A stretch of 64,000 bases of DNA from Phorcus lineatus (lineage: Eukaryota; Mollusca; Gastropoda; Trochida; Trochidae). Positions 12,601 through 27,200 of this stretch are shown piece by piece. Each line of letters begins with the position of its first letter. Position 1 is the first letter of the stretch. A model generated the notes under the pieces. It was not told the origin of the DNA. It saw nothing but the letters and a program-made list of their open reading frames with translations, and ran no database searches. Location of the stretch: the NCBI GenBank assembly GCA_921293015.1, contig OV121091.1, positions 36,750,839 through 36,814,838 of the forward strand, read 5' to 3'. The position numbers and the translations under genes are program-made.

Positions 12601-13404
12601 CTATTTACACATGCCTTGTACAAAACAAAACTTATTTCTTTAAACTAATCCCTCCACCAGTCCACAGAAGGAAATGAAGAAAGAATCCGTATCTGCTGTT
12701 TTAATCACCTTATTGGACTGGTAAGTGGTCTAGATATACAGTGATTAACTCTGAAATGAGAAGGCCACTGGCAGATTAGCCAACCAGAAATAGAAGGTAA
12801 TCACTTGAAACTGTAGTTGCACGTGTCAGACCTACATGGTAGATAAAGCATTGCTAATCTTCTTTACATTAGTCAAATGCAATTTTTTTTAACGGATAAA
12901 AATGAATTCTGAAGTTTAATTGTCTTATTCATTTGATATGAAGTACTGAATTCAACACTTTTTTCAAAAGACTTTCTCACTCGAGGCAATTTTCTCAAAG
13001 TTAAACATATGGATATAGACCTAAATTCTTTTTTTATAATATATTACCGGTTAAATATAGTGATGTTTAAGTTGTGTCAGACTTTGAACGGTGTATCCTT
13101 GAAGGAAATGTTCAGTTGGACTATAACTAGACCTGTGTATCATGACCTTATTTCCGAGAAGATATATCCCGATTCCATTTATATTATGAGAAACAATATA
13201 TCATGGATGTAGTTAGATAGGACATAAAACAAAAACAAAGTCTTTTAGCTACCAAACTGTCAAAAAATGCGAATCACTAAATCAGAGAGACTGAAATTGT
13301 TGATGAAATATCAGATATATCTTTTATTTTCTATTTGTCTAATCACTTCAATCTCTTAAATTCAATTCAAACTTTGTCAGATCATAAGGTTATTTATTTG
13401 AATT
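9609..13404. other. Gene-free stretch, nothing firm
   Basis: About 3.8 kb without a supported gene. A CACGTG/GTGACGTA patch followed by TATATAA (10875-10910) is weakly promoter-like. Open frames of 64-79 codons at 11469, 12049 and 12269 have no recognisable features. Confidence 0.4.
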
Positions 13405-13530
13405 TTTTTTTGTTAATAGTATCGCAATATATTGTCTCTTATCGCGATACATCGTCGTATCATGAACCCTCACGATATAAATATCTTGGTATATTTGTCG
13501 AAATGTGTTTTGTATCGATGCACTCGTATC
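13405..13530. mobile_element. Possible hAT-type MITE remnant
   Basis: Dense alternating TATCGCRATA / ATCGTATC motifs (ATCGCAATATATTG, TATCGCGATACATCG, GTATCATGAACC, CACGATATAAAT, GTATCGATGCACTCGTATCG). This pattern resembles the interior of non-autonomous hAT elements common in animals. No terminal repeats or target duplication were found, so the family call is recollection-based inference. Confidence 0.3.
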
Positions 13531-15500
13531 GCGTGGTAGACAGACAGATTGTTTTATTTTGTCTCACTTGTATATACAACCATACATGTATATGAGAGAC
13601 ACTGATACAGTTATAATTCTGATATTTGAAATAAAGGCATGTACATTAAAATATATATAAAAATACTAAAAACATCATCTGTATAAAATATTACGTCGTA
13701 AACAAAGGATATCATTGCAGACCTTGGCACTATCAAAACTTAAAACGGGATTGTTGAATTTAGAATAAAACTGTTTGTTTGACGAAAGCATATTAAAACC
13801 TTCCATCTTATTAAGACAAGATACAAATAATTCAAACAATATAACGTGCATTTCATCTTCTATAATGTCACTACAATTAAAATATCTTAATAAATTAATA
13901 TCTGTGATTAAAACGCAGGTTCTCTTAGCGTCCTGTTTCAACTCTTAGACGATGCAAACATAAACACTGTTAATGAATCGTTATATTACTAATGATAACA
14001 CCAAAGGTGTGAACACAGCCCTCATCCTCACTGTTTCATTGATGTGAAGGAGTATCGTCAAAATAACACCAACACCCATATCCCCTTGACTGTAATGAGG
14101 TCAGATTTGAATACTTTGAAACATGTCTGAGACATCCTTTGACGTAGACATTCGTCCAAAGAAGGTTATAGAAAGGACACCGTAAAGTGAATACAGCAGC
14201 TGTCATTTGAATTTCGAATCCGTCATCCGCGGATACACTCGCTCCTTATACTTTGTTGGTAATTTGTTATCTTTAGTCCTCAGTTAACAATTTTAAAGAG
14301 AAAGGAACTTATCTGGACCTGAATCGATCTCCACATTAGTCAAGGTGTGATCAATTTTGTTGAATTCCCCAAATTTTGTTCACATTTAAAATTATTTACT
14401 GTGATGACAGTTTGATATCAATTTATGAACGATATTATGAACAGTTAAAATACAGTTGTCGCTTAATTGGTGTCCTTGTGTATAGATGTGATATAAAGCC
14501 GAGCCTATTACTCTATAGTCCTGTTAACTTAAATTTTAAGGTCAACATCCATCCGTTGGAATTTTATCATAACATTTTACTGTGATAGCATATCCAACAT
14601 TAAAAGTCAATACATTTTCCTTCAAATTATGCTAGGTATTTTCTAAGGCATTCACTGTGATATAATGTTGTTTAAGCTCAGTGTTTCTTAGTCACGAATA
14701 AGGTCAACATTTTATAAAGAAAACGTTTTTTCCGATTAATCTTTCATTATGGCTTTTCACAACATTCAATTTAGAAAATATTTGAACAAAACACTTTTGG
14801 AACACACTTTAACCGTGATGACTCAAGGATTAGACTAGAGCTTAAGACACAGCTCTCTAGAGGATATTTGCAAACTTAAATTTTCATATACTATTCTGAA
14901 ATATTATTTTATTCAATCATTTTAAAGTTATAATGTCGAAAAAGTGTTTTGAAATCATCAAAAGATGAACGTCTAATGACGACCAAATAGAAAGTAAACT
15001 GAATGTTGAAGATGCTTCAGGAACACGGTACATTTGAAACATTTAAATATTGAAAGTAAAGAAAGTTAAAGATGCTATCTATGACTTCGATGCCATATAA
15101 TGCAAGATGAACAAAACTTTACCGAAAAAAATATCATATTTTCCTAAAAAACAGTTAAGTCTTAATAAATGTACCATTTATCACAGATCTATTACAGCCA
15201 GAAGAAGTTCAGATATCACCAAATTCCCGGGTAACTGGACATTACTACACTTAATGACAGAAAGGCTTATACGAATCCAGTTCATGGTTGAATATTACAG
15301 CGAGAAGTCAATGAATGTGTGACGAGTGACCATTGTTTCCTTCTATGACGGTTTCCCGTCCCCGGGGACGAAGGAATTTCACTAATCAGTAGCTGTTGAT
15401 TAAAACTGCAAAAAGTTGATTATGTCCTGGACGTATTCTTCTCCCACACTATCGGTAGTGTGTGCTCGCTGGCCAATAACTGGTGCCATCTGTCCTCCAC
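13531..15500. other. Gene-free stretch, nothing supported
   Basis: AT-rich sequence. Short open frames at 13675 (minus), 14376 and 15107 (plus) carry no domain, signal peptide or splice context that I can support. Confidence 0.45.
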
Positions 15501-16041
15501 TTTCACAATGATGCCCCCAACTTCACAAAATAGCTGAATACAAAAAGCAAAGGTTAAACAATGATGCCCCCAACTTCACAAAATAGCTGAATAGAAAAAT
15601 CAAAGGTTAAACAATGATGCCCCAACTTCACAAAATAGCTGAATACAAAAATAAAAGGTTTCACAATGATGCCCCCACTTCACAAAATAGCTGAATAAAA
15701 AAATAAAAGGTTTCACAATGATGCCCCCACTTCACAAAATAGCTGAATACAAAAATAAAAGGTTTGAAAATGATGCCCCCACTTCACAAAATAGCTGAAT
15801 ACAAAAAGCAAAGGTTTCACAATGATGCCCCCAACTTCATAAGATAGCTGAATACAAAAAGCAAAGGTTGTACAATGATGCCCCCAACTTCACAAAATAG
15901 CTGAATACAAAAAGCAAAGGTTCTACAATGATGCCCCCAACTTCACAAAATAGCTGAATACAAAAATCAAAGGTTTCACAATGATGCCCCCAACTTCACA
16001 AAATAGCTGAATACAAAAATAAAAGGATTCACAATGATGCG
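15501..16041. repeat. 53-bp minisatellite, 10 copies
   Basis: Ten full head-to-tail copies, plus a partial one, of a 52-54 bp unit containing CAATGATGCCCCCAACTTCA then CAAAATAGCTGAATAC and an A-rich linker ending in AAAGGTT. Units vary in CCCCCAA versus CCCCCA and in the linker (AAAAAGCAA, AAAAATAAA, AAAAATCAA). There are no unique spacers, which excludes a CRISPR-like array. Confidence 0.95.
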
Positions 16042-19000
16042 AATACAAGGTTATCCATTACAACTATTTGTATCAAAGAAACGCTTTTTATCTTCGCTTG
16101 AACCAAAGACATTCCGTGCATGCCTAACTATCAACGGTTCGTAAGTTTTGCCATTAAATATAACAAAATTTACAGTTCTTAGATGGCATCCATTGAATGA
16201 ACACCATAGGGCGTGGTCCCTGTAAAACATACAGACATGATACATAAAGGATAAAGGTTCCATGGGTTTTTAAACATACAAACTAACTTCTTAACTAAAT
16301 ACTAAATGTCTTACTTAACTTCATGTAGTCACCATTTCGATTCTCCTAGTGTTATAACAAAGTTGCACGCAAAAAAAGCTAACTTAATCTTGAGGTGATA
16401 ACTGGACTACGACAGTCCAGACACTAGGACACAAATATATTGGGCGAAATAGATTCAAATCAACTAGCAGTTCAATTAGTTAATAGATATAAAATGTTAT
16501 ATTTAGGAATACATCTAAGAGTCTAACAGATTCTTGTTAACTCGACAAATATATAAGAACTTGTTTATAATTGCAGATTGTGTGATCCCAAATTGAACAT
16601 AATTACACAATCAATCGGAAATGATTGATGCAACATTGTTCTGATAAACCTCCTTGTCATAACACCCACACCTATGTGGTGATCTATCAGACCTAGTTGA
16701 AACAGTCGCACAACGTGAACTCCGGAAAGTAGGAACCAGCATTAAATAACACCATGACGCGTGTTACATACGTAGGTTATTTGTCCGATTATATAATATG
16801 TCCCTGTCTGGGGGACGTTATTTCCTGTTCATGTTAAGAATTAGGAAAGTTACATAAATATTTATTAAGATGATTAGAAAAGTATGTATGTGTACTTTCA
16901 TAAACGTTGTGATTTAGGGTTTAACGAGACTTACGAGATTATAAGTCATGATTTTACGTACAATGTTATCATTGCATGTGGAGTGAGGGATGGGAAGTGG
17001 GATGAGGGCGGTGGAGCGGGAGCATGATCAGCTAGTATGGATACTCTCATTAAGTTACATATGTGTAGATCAGTGAGACTTCTTTCATTTCTTTTTAATC
17101 TCCTAATCCACAGTTGGGCACAGAACACCTATCGTTTCAGCTATATTACTTCATCTTAAACGTGTGTCTTCGATTTGATTACCAAGATTAAGTTGTTTGT
17201 ATAGCAATGTAAAATTCAAACCGGGCTCGAATTTATTTATTTTGTGTCGCACAATGTATCTAATAGTGTAATCGATGTTAGTGTTTTCTTCTCATAAAAT
17301 GATTTAAAAATAGTGTAAATAGGGTTAGCATTTTCAATATGGATAACGTTATATTGAATTGTACAACCATTATATATGAAGTAATGAATTGATAGTAATA
17401 ATCGGCTGCATTGATAATTAGATGTGATTGATAAACCTTTATGCAAGTTGAAACATAGGGGATAAGTTAGCGTTGAGATAACTCTCGAAGATTTTACGTT
17501 CGCTTCATCTCCAATTATCACAATCGGAGATGATACCATTGCAGTCTTAGTATTAAATTAGATGTTCGGTTAGGGTCATATGGTCTTACAACTGTCAATA
17601 AATAAAATACTATTTGCTTCTGCCACGATAAAGTGGTCACTGGTTTTAGCGACCATCTTATAACAATACTGAATATTAAAAAAGATGTAATAAGCTCGTA
17701 TATAGCTTTATTGCAAAAATGACATTGACTTGAAACTTGATTTAGTGTCTATTTACACACCGCAATATTGCTGAAATACTGTTATCATAATTTCTCAAAC
17801 CCAAATATGTTTGGATGTTTGTCAAAGGACTTCCACCGTATGTTTTTTAAAAAGTTTGAATGTTAGTGGAAGTGCATGTCTATTTGCATTTATACCTGAC
17901 TTTCAGTGGTAAACTACAGACATATTTAGTGATCAATGCAGTCGCCTTGACAGCATAAGGAACTGTCTCTTTCTGAAGTCCAGTACATACATTATATGTA
18001 TATGCAGATGCGTATCGATTCTGTCTGGTATAAGACCGTATTGCGTGTGGAGAGTTTAATGAAGCACTCGGACCGGCTACGTATCCAGACATCGCATTAC
18101 ATGTAGATCGTGGCAGTCCTTACACTCGACTCACACGGGTTCAATGACAGTGCTTCATTCTCAGTGCTATATAGTTACTGTATTTCTCTGCTGTATCTAG
18201 GTTATATGTGTCCGTAGATGTGAAGGTTCGATGACGTTTAGGTGACATTTTTCACACTTAGACTCTTTATGATGCGAGTGACAACACTGTAAACATGCAT
18301 ATATATGAGGTATTGTTATTTTCGAAATACTATGAACCTTTTGGATGTCAGTTTTACGCTTTGAAATAACCTCCTCAATGAGGATTCATATACGGGTTTG
18401 TATCAAACTGCATTGAGGACGTAATGGGCATGAAAACAATTTTATACTCCAAAAGTTTAGCGTTTATAAAAAGCACTTCATTGACACATGATTATAAAAA
18501 CTATATTGTCCTCTCATTGTATCTTGAAATTTATTGTTTTAATCGGATAGTGAACTGGGTAGCAGATAGGATATGCTTAAAATATACATACTCCCCATGA
18601 AGTGCATAAGGAACAATAGCATGGGTGTTTACTGGCGTTGTATGATTATATGATTACAGAAAGAACACAATTTACTAGCTTTTGTAATTCGGCTATCATG
18701 TTTTAACCAATTGTGAATAGGGTAAGTGATGAGACACTGCCCATAAATGAATTCTGTCCGTTCCACACAAAGAATCAGTTTGTAATCTACATGGTGATAT
18801 GAATGGACATACTGAACTCATAACGCTTGCGTGGTAGACTGTGATTGTTCCAAGTTGTCGAACTAGACAAGATTCATCTATATTGTTAACACTTGGTTGG
18901 TTTCTCTCTGGCACAAATCTTATTAAACATACAGCCAGTGGAGGAGTATAAATATCCAACAGAAACAATAATCAAAATGCTTTGGTGTGCTGTTATTATC

Positions 19001-20559
19001 TTATTTGAGCTCTTTTTCTAAATATTGCCGTCTTTTTTCATGACCAATGCAATATTTTTTCGTACAGAAACCAATGTCTCTGGTTTATTACAAGTTCGAT
19101 CTCGATTTTAACAAGATTGAACAACCTTATGACAGTGGCCCACAACATTTCAGTATATAAAATCAATCTCCCTTTTTATATATACTCTTCACAAATAGAA
19201 ACGTAAATGTGATTTTGTAAAATGTTGATGTCAGGTTAGAGGTTTAAAAGTTGCACATAATATAATATTTCTTTCAAGAACGTCATTGTTGTTTAATTGT
19301 CAACAGTTTTAGAGCAAAAACGGCAATTTTACATTTTACTCAGAACGAATTTAGAGCAAAATGAACATAAGATTAAGCCTAAAAGTATGTGGTACCGAAC
19401 AACATAAAAAGGGCGCCCTTGTTTGAAATTTGTATTTGCAAGAAGAGAACAGTCTTTTCCGGCAACGACTAAGCTGCGAAAATTGAAACAGGAAGAGACA
19501 TGACACATCCCATGCAGTTTTGAGAAAAAATGCGACACAACTGTCAGGGATCGTTTGATTTGAGAAATAACACGAATTAATCGTACATTGACACACCAAT
19601 ATTTTAGTGAAAGCACAAGATCATCGGTTTCGTATTCGCTATGCCACGATATATTTATGAAGAATTACATGATATTTGCACTAAGATTTTTACGTATGTG
19701 AACAAACTACTGGGATGCATCTGTAAACGGGGACACGTTGAGGTGGCATACAATTTTTATCATTGTCCAACTGTCGCTCTCGCTCGATCAATGAAAGAAT
19801 TCATAATCATTTCGTTAAAGTCATTATGATACAATAAATCGTGTGTTAATCTATTTGCGTCGCTTCTTGGGACCTTCAAAATTCAACGTAGAACTTGACA
19901 AAGAAAAGATTCAGTTAAAGTAGAATGAAGGTGTCAGGTATATATTCAGTAAGATGTAGAGTTCGTGTGAAAAATTTATAAACAACTCAAGATTACCTGA
20001 AAAATTTTATTCTAGGGAAAAGATCAACATATTCCTCACGAGAACTTCTTGTAATGGTAAACAGCACTCTAAATTCATTCAGATGGTCGCACTAAGTTTA
20101 GTGTGGTCGATCGTTAACGTGTCAACTGAAACAAAGAGAAAGATTTTTAAGTCTTAATGTTTTATTTCCTATTTGGTACTACAGACATTAAAACCATTAG
20201 AATATCATTAAGGCCATATGCTATAACATACTAAAGCACAATTTGAATTAATGATGTGATTAACAGGATGTGATATTAAAAACTTATATCAACTGATATT
20301 ATCTCCGTCTGTTTCTGCTAACTTGTATTCGAATATATACCATTAAAAGGTATAAACTTCATTAATCACAAACTAATTGGTTATAATTGATCATTGTCAT
20401 CTCCAAACACTCTTTAAGTTATTTCAAACTTTTGCAATTGATATGAGAACTTAACTAGTATTTGAAATGTTTATTGTTCACTGTAATTCACTAAGATAGC
20501 TGTCCATCATCACAGAGTATGGAATTCAGCCTGACCATTCACAACTTGCACTCAGTTCA
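16042..20559. other. Gene-free stretch, nothing firm
   Basis: About 4.5 kb. On the minus strand an ATG-started frame at 18092-17880 is somewhat less AT-rich and runs into CAG|GTATAA, a possible splice donor, but the peptide is not recognisable. The minus-strand frame 18968-18696 is likewise unrecognised. No RNA gene or repeat was found. Confidence 0.4.
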
Positions 20560-21272
20560 CTTCATACACAAAATATACAGCATAAACCATACACACCATT
20601 GACTTCATACACAAAATATACAGCATAAACCATACACACCATTGACACCATACACAAAATATACACCATAAACCATACACACCATTGACGTCATACACAA
20701 AATGTACAGCATAAACCATACACACCATTGTCATCATACACAAAATATACACCATAAACCATACACACCATTGACACCATACACAAAATATACACCATAA
20801 ACCATACACACCATTGACGTCATGCACAAAATGTACAGCATAAACCATACACACCATTGACATCATACACAAAATATACACCATAAACCATACATACCAT
20901 TGGTATCATACACAAAAAATACACCATAAACCATACACACCATTGGTATCATACACAAAATATACACCATAAACCATACACACCATTGACATCATACACA
21001 AAATATACACCATAAACCATACACACCATTGACATCATACACAAAATGTACAGCATAAACCATACACACCATTGACATCATACACAAAAAATACACCATA
21101 AACCATACACACCATTGACATCATACACAAAATATAAACCATAAACCATACACACCATTGACATCACACACAAAATGAACAGCATAAACCATACACACCA
21201 TTGACATCATACACAAAATGTACATCATAAACCATACACACCATTGACATCATACACAAAATGTACAGCATA
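20560..21272. repeat. 43-bp minisatellite, about 17 copies
   Basis: Head-to-tail copies of a 43-bp unit: CATACACAAAATATACA, then SCATAAACCATACACA and CCATTGACAT. Copies differ mainly at the ATATACA/ATGTACA position and at the TTGACAT/TTGACACC/TTGACGT junction. Because 43 is not a multiple of three, the minus-strand open frame of 110 codons inside it is an accident of the repeat. Confidence 0.95.
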
Positions 21273-24200
21273 CGGACCATGTATGCACAACATGCACACA
21301 ATTCACGCCATCCACAACATATCATTTTCAAATATTCTTTTCATTTGACCAATAAGATAAAGAATACTATCCTAATATTTGTCGTATGAAAGGAAAACAT
21401 ATGCGTTCTATAAAATGGTAATGGTAAGTGGTTATTATCAGTAATCTTGATGAAATGCTGAGTGCTGATATTCAGGTGTGAGAACAAAAGTAACAACCTT
21501 GAGATTTTTAAAGAATACAAGCAACTGAATGTCCAATGGGAGCATAAACGTATGTGTAGAATATAGATAATAGATAATATATAATATCAAAGTGAAAATG
21601 AAAATGAAAAACATAACGTCTTCAACATTATCATAGCTAAAGAATATGTAGTCAGCTATAGTTTATACTGACGTTTTCCTCTGTTTGGTTATGGAACTAG
21701 GGATACCAAAATAAAAATATTTTGATGCCTTAAATTCATGATTAATTGCATGTTGTATTATATTTGTTAGTGAAGGTTTTTCCCAGTGGTTTTGGAAACT
21801 GTGCTTTGAAAGTAGGTCAACATAACAGATCATCTTTAACATTAGTATAATAAAAGCAATGATCTTCATCTTGATTCCCTTCATGCATATGCGAAAATAT
21901 AGTGATTACATACAACTTAAAAACTGACCAAGGCAATACTTAAAATGATTTTTGTCGTTGTCAAGGTGGTGATTGCAAAAATAGCTCAAAATGAAATGAA
22001 TCCGGCGTCTTAAACGCTGATATTTTAAAGTGTGATCGCTTTATGGATAAGAAATCTCCGGAGAACGGTGTTCTACTTGTCGAGGTGATCGTAATAAATG
22101 AGCGACGTCGAACAAATCACTCCATCATGTTGGGAAGATGTGATAGTGTCGGTGCTTCGTGCATCATCGAATTTACAAAAGTTCTTTACAATGACAGATT
22201 TCTTTACAAGGGCTCAGCTTTACAATGACGACTACGACAAAATAAATTCTACATTCTGTTAGCAACCGTAAACAAGCTAATCGAACATGTATACCGATTT
22301 TATTTTCAATATTGACTTTAAAAGATAAGTCACAAACAATAACTAAATATGGAATGAACACAAAACCTTTATGAATTGTTGAAACTGGAGAGGTTACATC
22401 CGTTTTAATTTATCAGATGCTGATCTTCCCAGCACGAAATGTACCTATCAACACTGTAATTATTATGAATAAACTTTAGATAAACGAAGATTTACCTTTT
22501 ATTATTCAAATATTCTTCTTTTTACCGTCGATGATTTAAAAATTTAATCCTTGATATTCTTGGTTCTTGTTTCTAGATATTATCGACAACGATTGTGGTT
22601 TGATTGTGGTTTGATAAAGTTACACATGAAAATAAAACAGTGATGTCAATAATTTGGTCTTCAATGCAACAATATTAAACATAAAACAAGTATACACTTC
22701 TCATTAAATATCATCCCTTTGATAAAGATATATCATATTACAGAATGTGTGTTTTCCTAATAAAACTAACTTTGCGTCATGAAAATGTTAATGAATATGT
22801 TTGGTTTTAATTGTTTTCATAACAAGCGTTGTGTAAGTGCAGAAATAGTTACAGCTGAAGTTTTATATACAGGTAACCTAAAACCAATAATAAATCTATT
22901 TAGAAATATTCTACATATACCGGGTAGATAAAATATTTGTGTTTCTGTTGCTAAAACGTTCGAGTTACAAATGGTCTTTGTGAACAAAACAGTTCTCGTT
23001 AAATATACTAAATTAGTGAGAGGAAGAAGTTTACTATGACAAACGCAAATTCGAAAGTTCTTGTTGCAAAACTTGAGCTGTCAGATTTTTAACTAGGAGT
23101 CTGGTAAACCATGCCGTCTTCAAACCATTTATAGTGCTGAGTAATCGGGGCTGCTGCTGGCGTGTTGCAGAGAACAGCACTGTATGCAAGAGATGCACAT
23201 TGGAAGGCCCCTTCCATTATCACAGTGCACATGTGCATCTACAATATTTCCATGGCAATCAAATGTGTATATCTCACACACTTGTAGGATTGTTAGATGG
23301 TGACCTGACTTCAGAAAATGACATTTCTGTAAAAAAAAATTATATTTTTATTTCCGTCAGGGATTTCGAAATATTGACCTGATTACTAACAGCGAATCAC
23401 TAAACATGTTTCTGTTCACATTTACATCAAAGGTGACTAAAGACGGTAATGGTTAATTTAACTCTTATACACTAGGATCTATGTAGTTGACTAATGACAA
23501 AAGCATGAAATCATGTACGTACTGAGAATAAGAAAATAAGATCATGTCAATGAACATAATTTCTTTGTTCTTAACACTGAAATGATATGAAATAAGGCTT
23601 GTAGGGGATTGTTCTTATGGACATCATTTTCAACTTCGCCAATTTTCGTAACAAATAAAAGCTGGCGATAACGAAATATGTACATAAAAACTCTTATTTT
23701 GTTCGCTTTAGGGAAGATTATCATTACGGTTGTGATAAATGGACAAATATAACTCAGTCCTCAAATGAAAGCAACGTCAACCAATTGCAAGCTATCAACA
23801 CATATTTTCTCTTTACCCTCAACGGATGAATACGAAACTGGACATCAGAAACAAGAGATAACCAACAAATGTTACTACGTATTCTTAAAGCTAGTTACAT
23901 ATATCAATTTCTTTTATCTGAAACAGTTTATTTGAGTTGTATTCGAACTCTTTTCTGCACTATGTTAATATTCAAAGAGCACAAAGTACTGCAAAATGTA
24001 AATCCCTACGCGTTTTGACCCATTTCAAGGAGATGCAGCTCTCCTGTTTGGATACGATTGAAACATTTGAGCATGCAAAACTCGCCTTGCAAAGGCAGTG
24101 TCTTATCACTTACATATATCGAATACATAGGACTCATCAATATGTTTTAAATAACCTGATCGATAAAAAGGCATTTTAGAGTGATGATCGTCAAGACAGA

Positions 24201-27200
24201 ACGTAATATTTCAATCACAACAATAAAGAAATTGGTATGAGTTCATATTCTTGAATTTTATCTAGCCGTAGAAAATAATGACGATTTATAACTTCGTGTC
24301 AAATAGAAACAACGTTATTTTCATCTTATGCTAAAACATGCCAAAGAATGCTTTATGAAGCGAGGGAAAGCATGTTAAAAATATGATTTCATGTCAAAAA
24401 GCCAATGCTAAGAAAAAGGAAAACGTAAAAAAGAAAACACTCCTTTTATTCATTAAGAAAACTAAGAAAGATGTTCAACAAAGTCCAATTTTAAAAAAAG
24501 TTATCGATTAATAAGATATATAGTTGCGTTTGTAAACTTTTCGGGATTCATTTAATTAATATTCAACACATGCAAATTTAGTTAAAACACAGCCGTCGGT
24601 TTTACGCAACTGTTAATCTTTTAATTGTAACATGACTTCTGATTGGCTGATTTGAAATTTTTCCTATGTTGATACAATGAATACTCGCAAAATATCTAGG
24701 ACGAATCACTGCGAATTGATATAATGTTCACCAGATTCGGCCCTACTCAGGTTTTGAGTTACCTCTTTCTTAAGAAATCAGTTACTATAATTGGTTTTCG
24801 GAAACATGTTCAGGCGTTTAAACCATTTGATATTTGATATTTTAAATTTGATAACAACGAAAACAAAACTTTTGCATAGTTGTAAACAACATTCCGTCGC
24901 TAAATAAACCCAATGTTTTCTTAAATATATAAAATAATCAAGGGTATCAATGTTATAATAAACTGGTAGCATTTGACAATATATCAATTCTTTAAATTTA
25001 TAATTTACGTTATTTTGCTGATAATGACTATACATCTTATTTTTGAACTGCCCTGGTAGAAAGCTGTACTGCATTCACCAGAATATCAAAAGATGATTAT
25101 TTGCCATTAACGAAAATAAATAAATTTATTTGTCACAATAACGGAGGTACCAGGTTCAAAGCTCTTATTTCAAGTCTTTATAAAACTTTATTATCTCAGT
25201 AACCAAATGTCAAGATAACTGTCAAAACCCCATCTCTAGGGGCACTCTGCCTTGATAAATGTTTGTAAGCTAAGTATGGAGCAATGAATCACATCACAAT
25301 GATTCAATACGCCTTACAAATCGATAAGGCAACACATAGAATGTACGAGTCAAAGAAGGCGAGATGTGTGGGCTCTCTCAAACTTGACATCGCTCTTTGC
25401 ATTTTTTTTTAATCATTAAAAAACATACCATAAACATTTTGGTATAAACGTGCACACGTATGTATCATGTGAATGACATTTGCCTACTATGTATATATAA
25501 TAATATTTAAAAAAATCTTTCGTCAGCTTTGATATTATAAAACCTATGTTTGATCTTATACAATATTCTAAACGTGATTGCAGCAAATAGGTCTCTGATC
25601 AGCCATAGAATATATATATGCTTCTTTCTTCAAAACAATATTCACAATGTAAACGTCTATCATTAAGTCAAATATTTCAAATATATAATGTGGGATGTCT
25701 TTGGTTCATAACTTAACGATCTGTTTGTGTTTTCACTTTTTGAGGGATGAAATTTCGCATTGCCTTATCACGAGCCTCATAATTACTGGTGACCCTTGTA
25801 GCAGTTTTCAATGTAACCAATGAAATTTACACATAACGATTAAGTCGGACATTGTATATATTTACTCTGATACTCATTTTAAATTCTTTTGATTCTTAAA
25901 TTCTCGTTCTTCTATTATGGTATGTTTAATACTTATTCCAATGATTATTTTCAGAAACTAGAACATTTTAAATTAGCTCCCTTACCAATGTCCAATTGAA
26001 TTGAATTCCCTTTTGCTTAACAATTGCATGGTTGTTTATGACATTATTGTTATATACATACACATAGACGCAGCTATCAGTCATCTGATTGTTATAAAGT
26101 TGATGTCCTGAGATCTCGTTATAACACATTATATACACAAATATTTAAAAACAATGGTCAGAAAGTAGTAGTAGTTTGTTCAATATGGCGTGTAACGGCG
26201 AAAACGTAGATAACTTTTAAACAAAAGACATGTCAACCTAAAAAAAGAAATAGGAACAACAGGGCAATGTTCTGTTATTACAGTAGAGAGCAAGGGAAAG
26301 TAGTTTATTTGTATTAATTCTACTCATTCAGTGCCTTGCATCGCGGTGACCCAATAACGAGGTTTCGGGAGCATATACAGTCCCCATACCATATGGACAC
26401 ATCAAACAGAGTTTCTATACGGCTGTCATATAATGAATGCTTGTCGCTGGTAACGTAAAATGGCTGGTGAAAACGATAAAGTACTGTATATAAAAGAAAA
26501 GTGTTAAATTCGGGTATTTCTTTGCGTATTGGAAAGTATGTCACGATGAGTTTCTAAGAATAGGTTAATGAAATGTTGTGGGGTCACATTCATACATTAT
26601 CAACAAGCCTGTCATGTAGTGAGAGACTACTGATCGTTGCTGCAATGTACTGGACCGAAAGTTGCCGTCATTATATCATATTGTAGACCAAAAGGGTTTA
26701 ACTATTGTGACTGCATGTAGAAACTGCATGAGAATGCTGTTTCGAGGTTTCCTGCATATGCCAGAAATTTAGAGTCCTAAAAACAAGTTTGTATGTAAAA
26801 TGTTATACCTCTCGATCAGTATCCAGCTACGATTCGTTATTACACAATATGGTATCGTTCGAACATAAAACGTTCAATAGTATACAGAACGTTCAATTGG
26901 CAAGAACGAAAACATTAAAGTAACGTTTTCATATTCAAAGCAAACTTTTCACGAAGTCTTCATATCTATCATACATATCAATCAAGACTTGTCAATATGG
27001 TATAATGAATTAACTCATGATCTAACTTTGAAATGATTGTAGGAAAAGTGTGTGGAATTGCGGTACTCTTCAGTGGTAAAGGGCTGTTTCTTATGTGTAC
27101 AGGTGGAATAAGGGTTATGTTTAGTTTGGAAATACTGTCAACTTATGATAGCCAAAGCACTGGTGTCACTGATGCTGAACCAACAACAAATAACGGTACA

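Noticed and set aside
15501..16041. CRISPR-like regular array
   Set aside because: The units are directly adjacent with no unique spacers, and the setting is eukaryotic. It is a minisatellite.
20552..20884. 110-codon minus-strand frame rich in M, V, C and Y
   Set aside because: It lies entirely inside the 43-bp minisatellite and its repeats follow the DNA period, not a protein repeat.
23134..23382. Frame with NRGCCWR, resembling the trefoil-domain GCCW signature
   Set aside because: The preceding cysteines of a trefoil domain are absent upstream in the open frame, spacing to the later cysteines is wrong, and there is no ATG.
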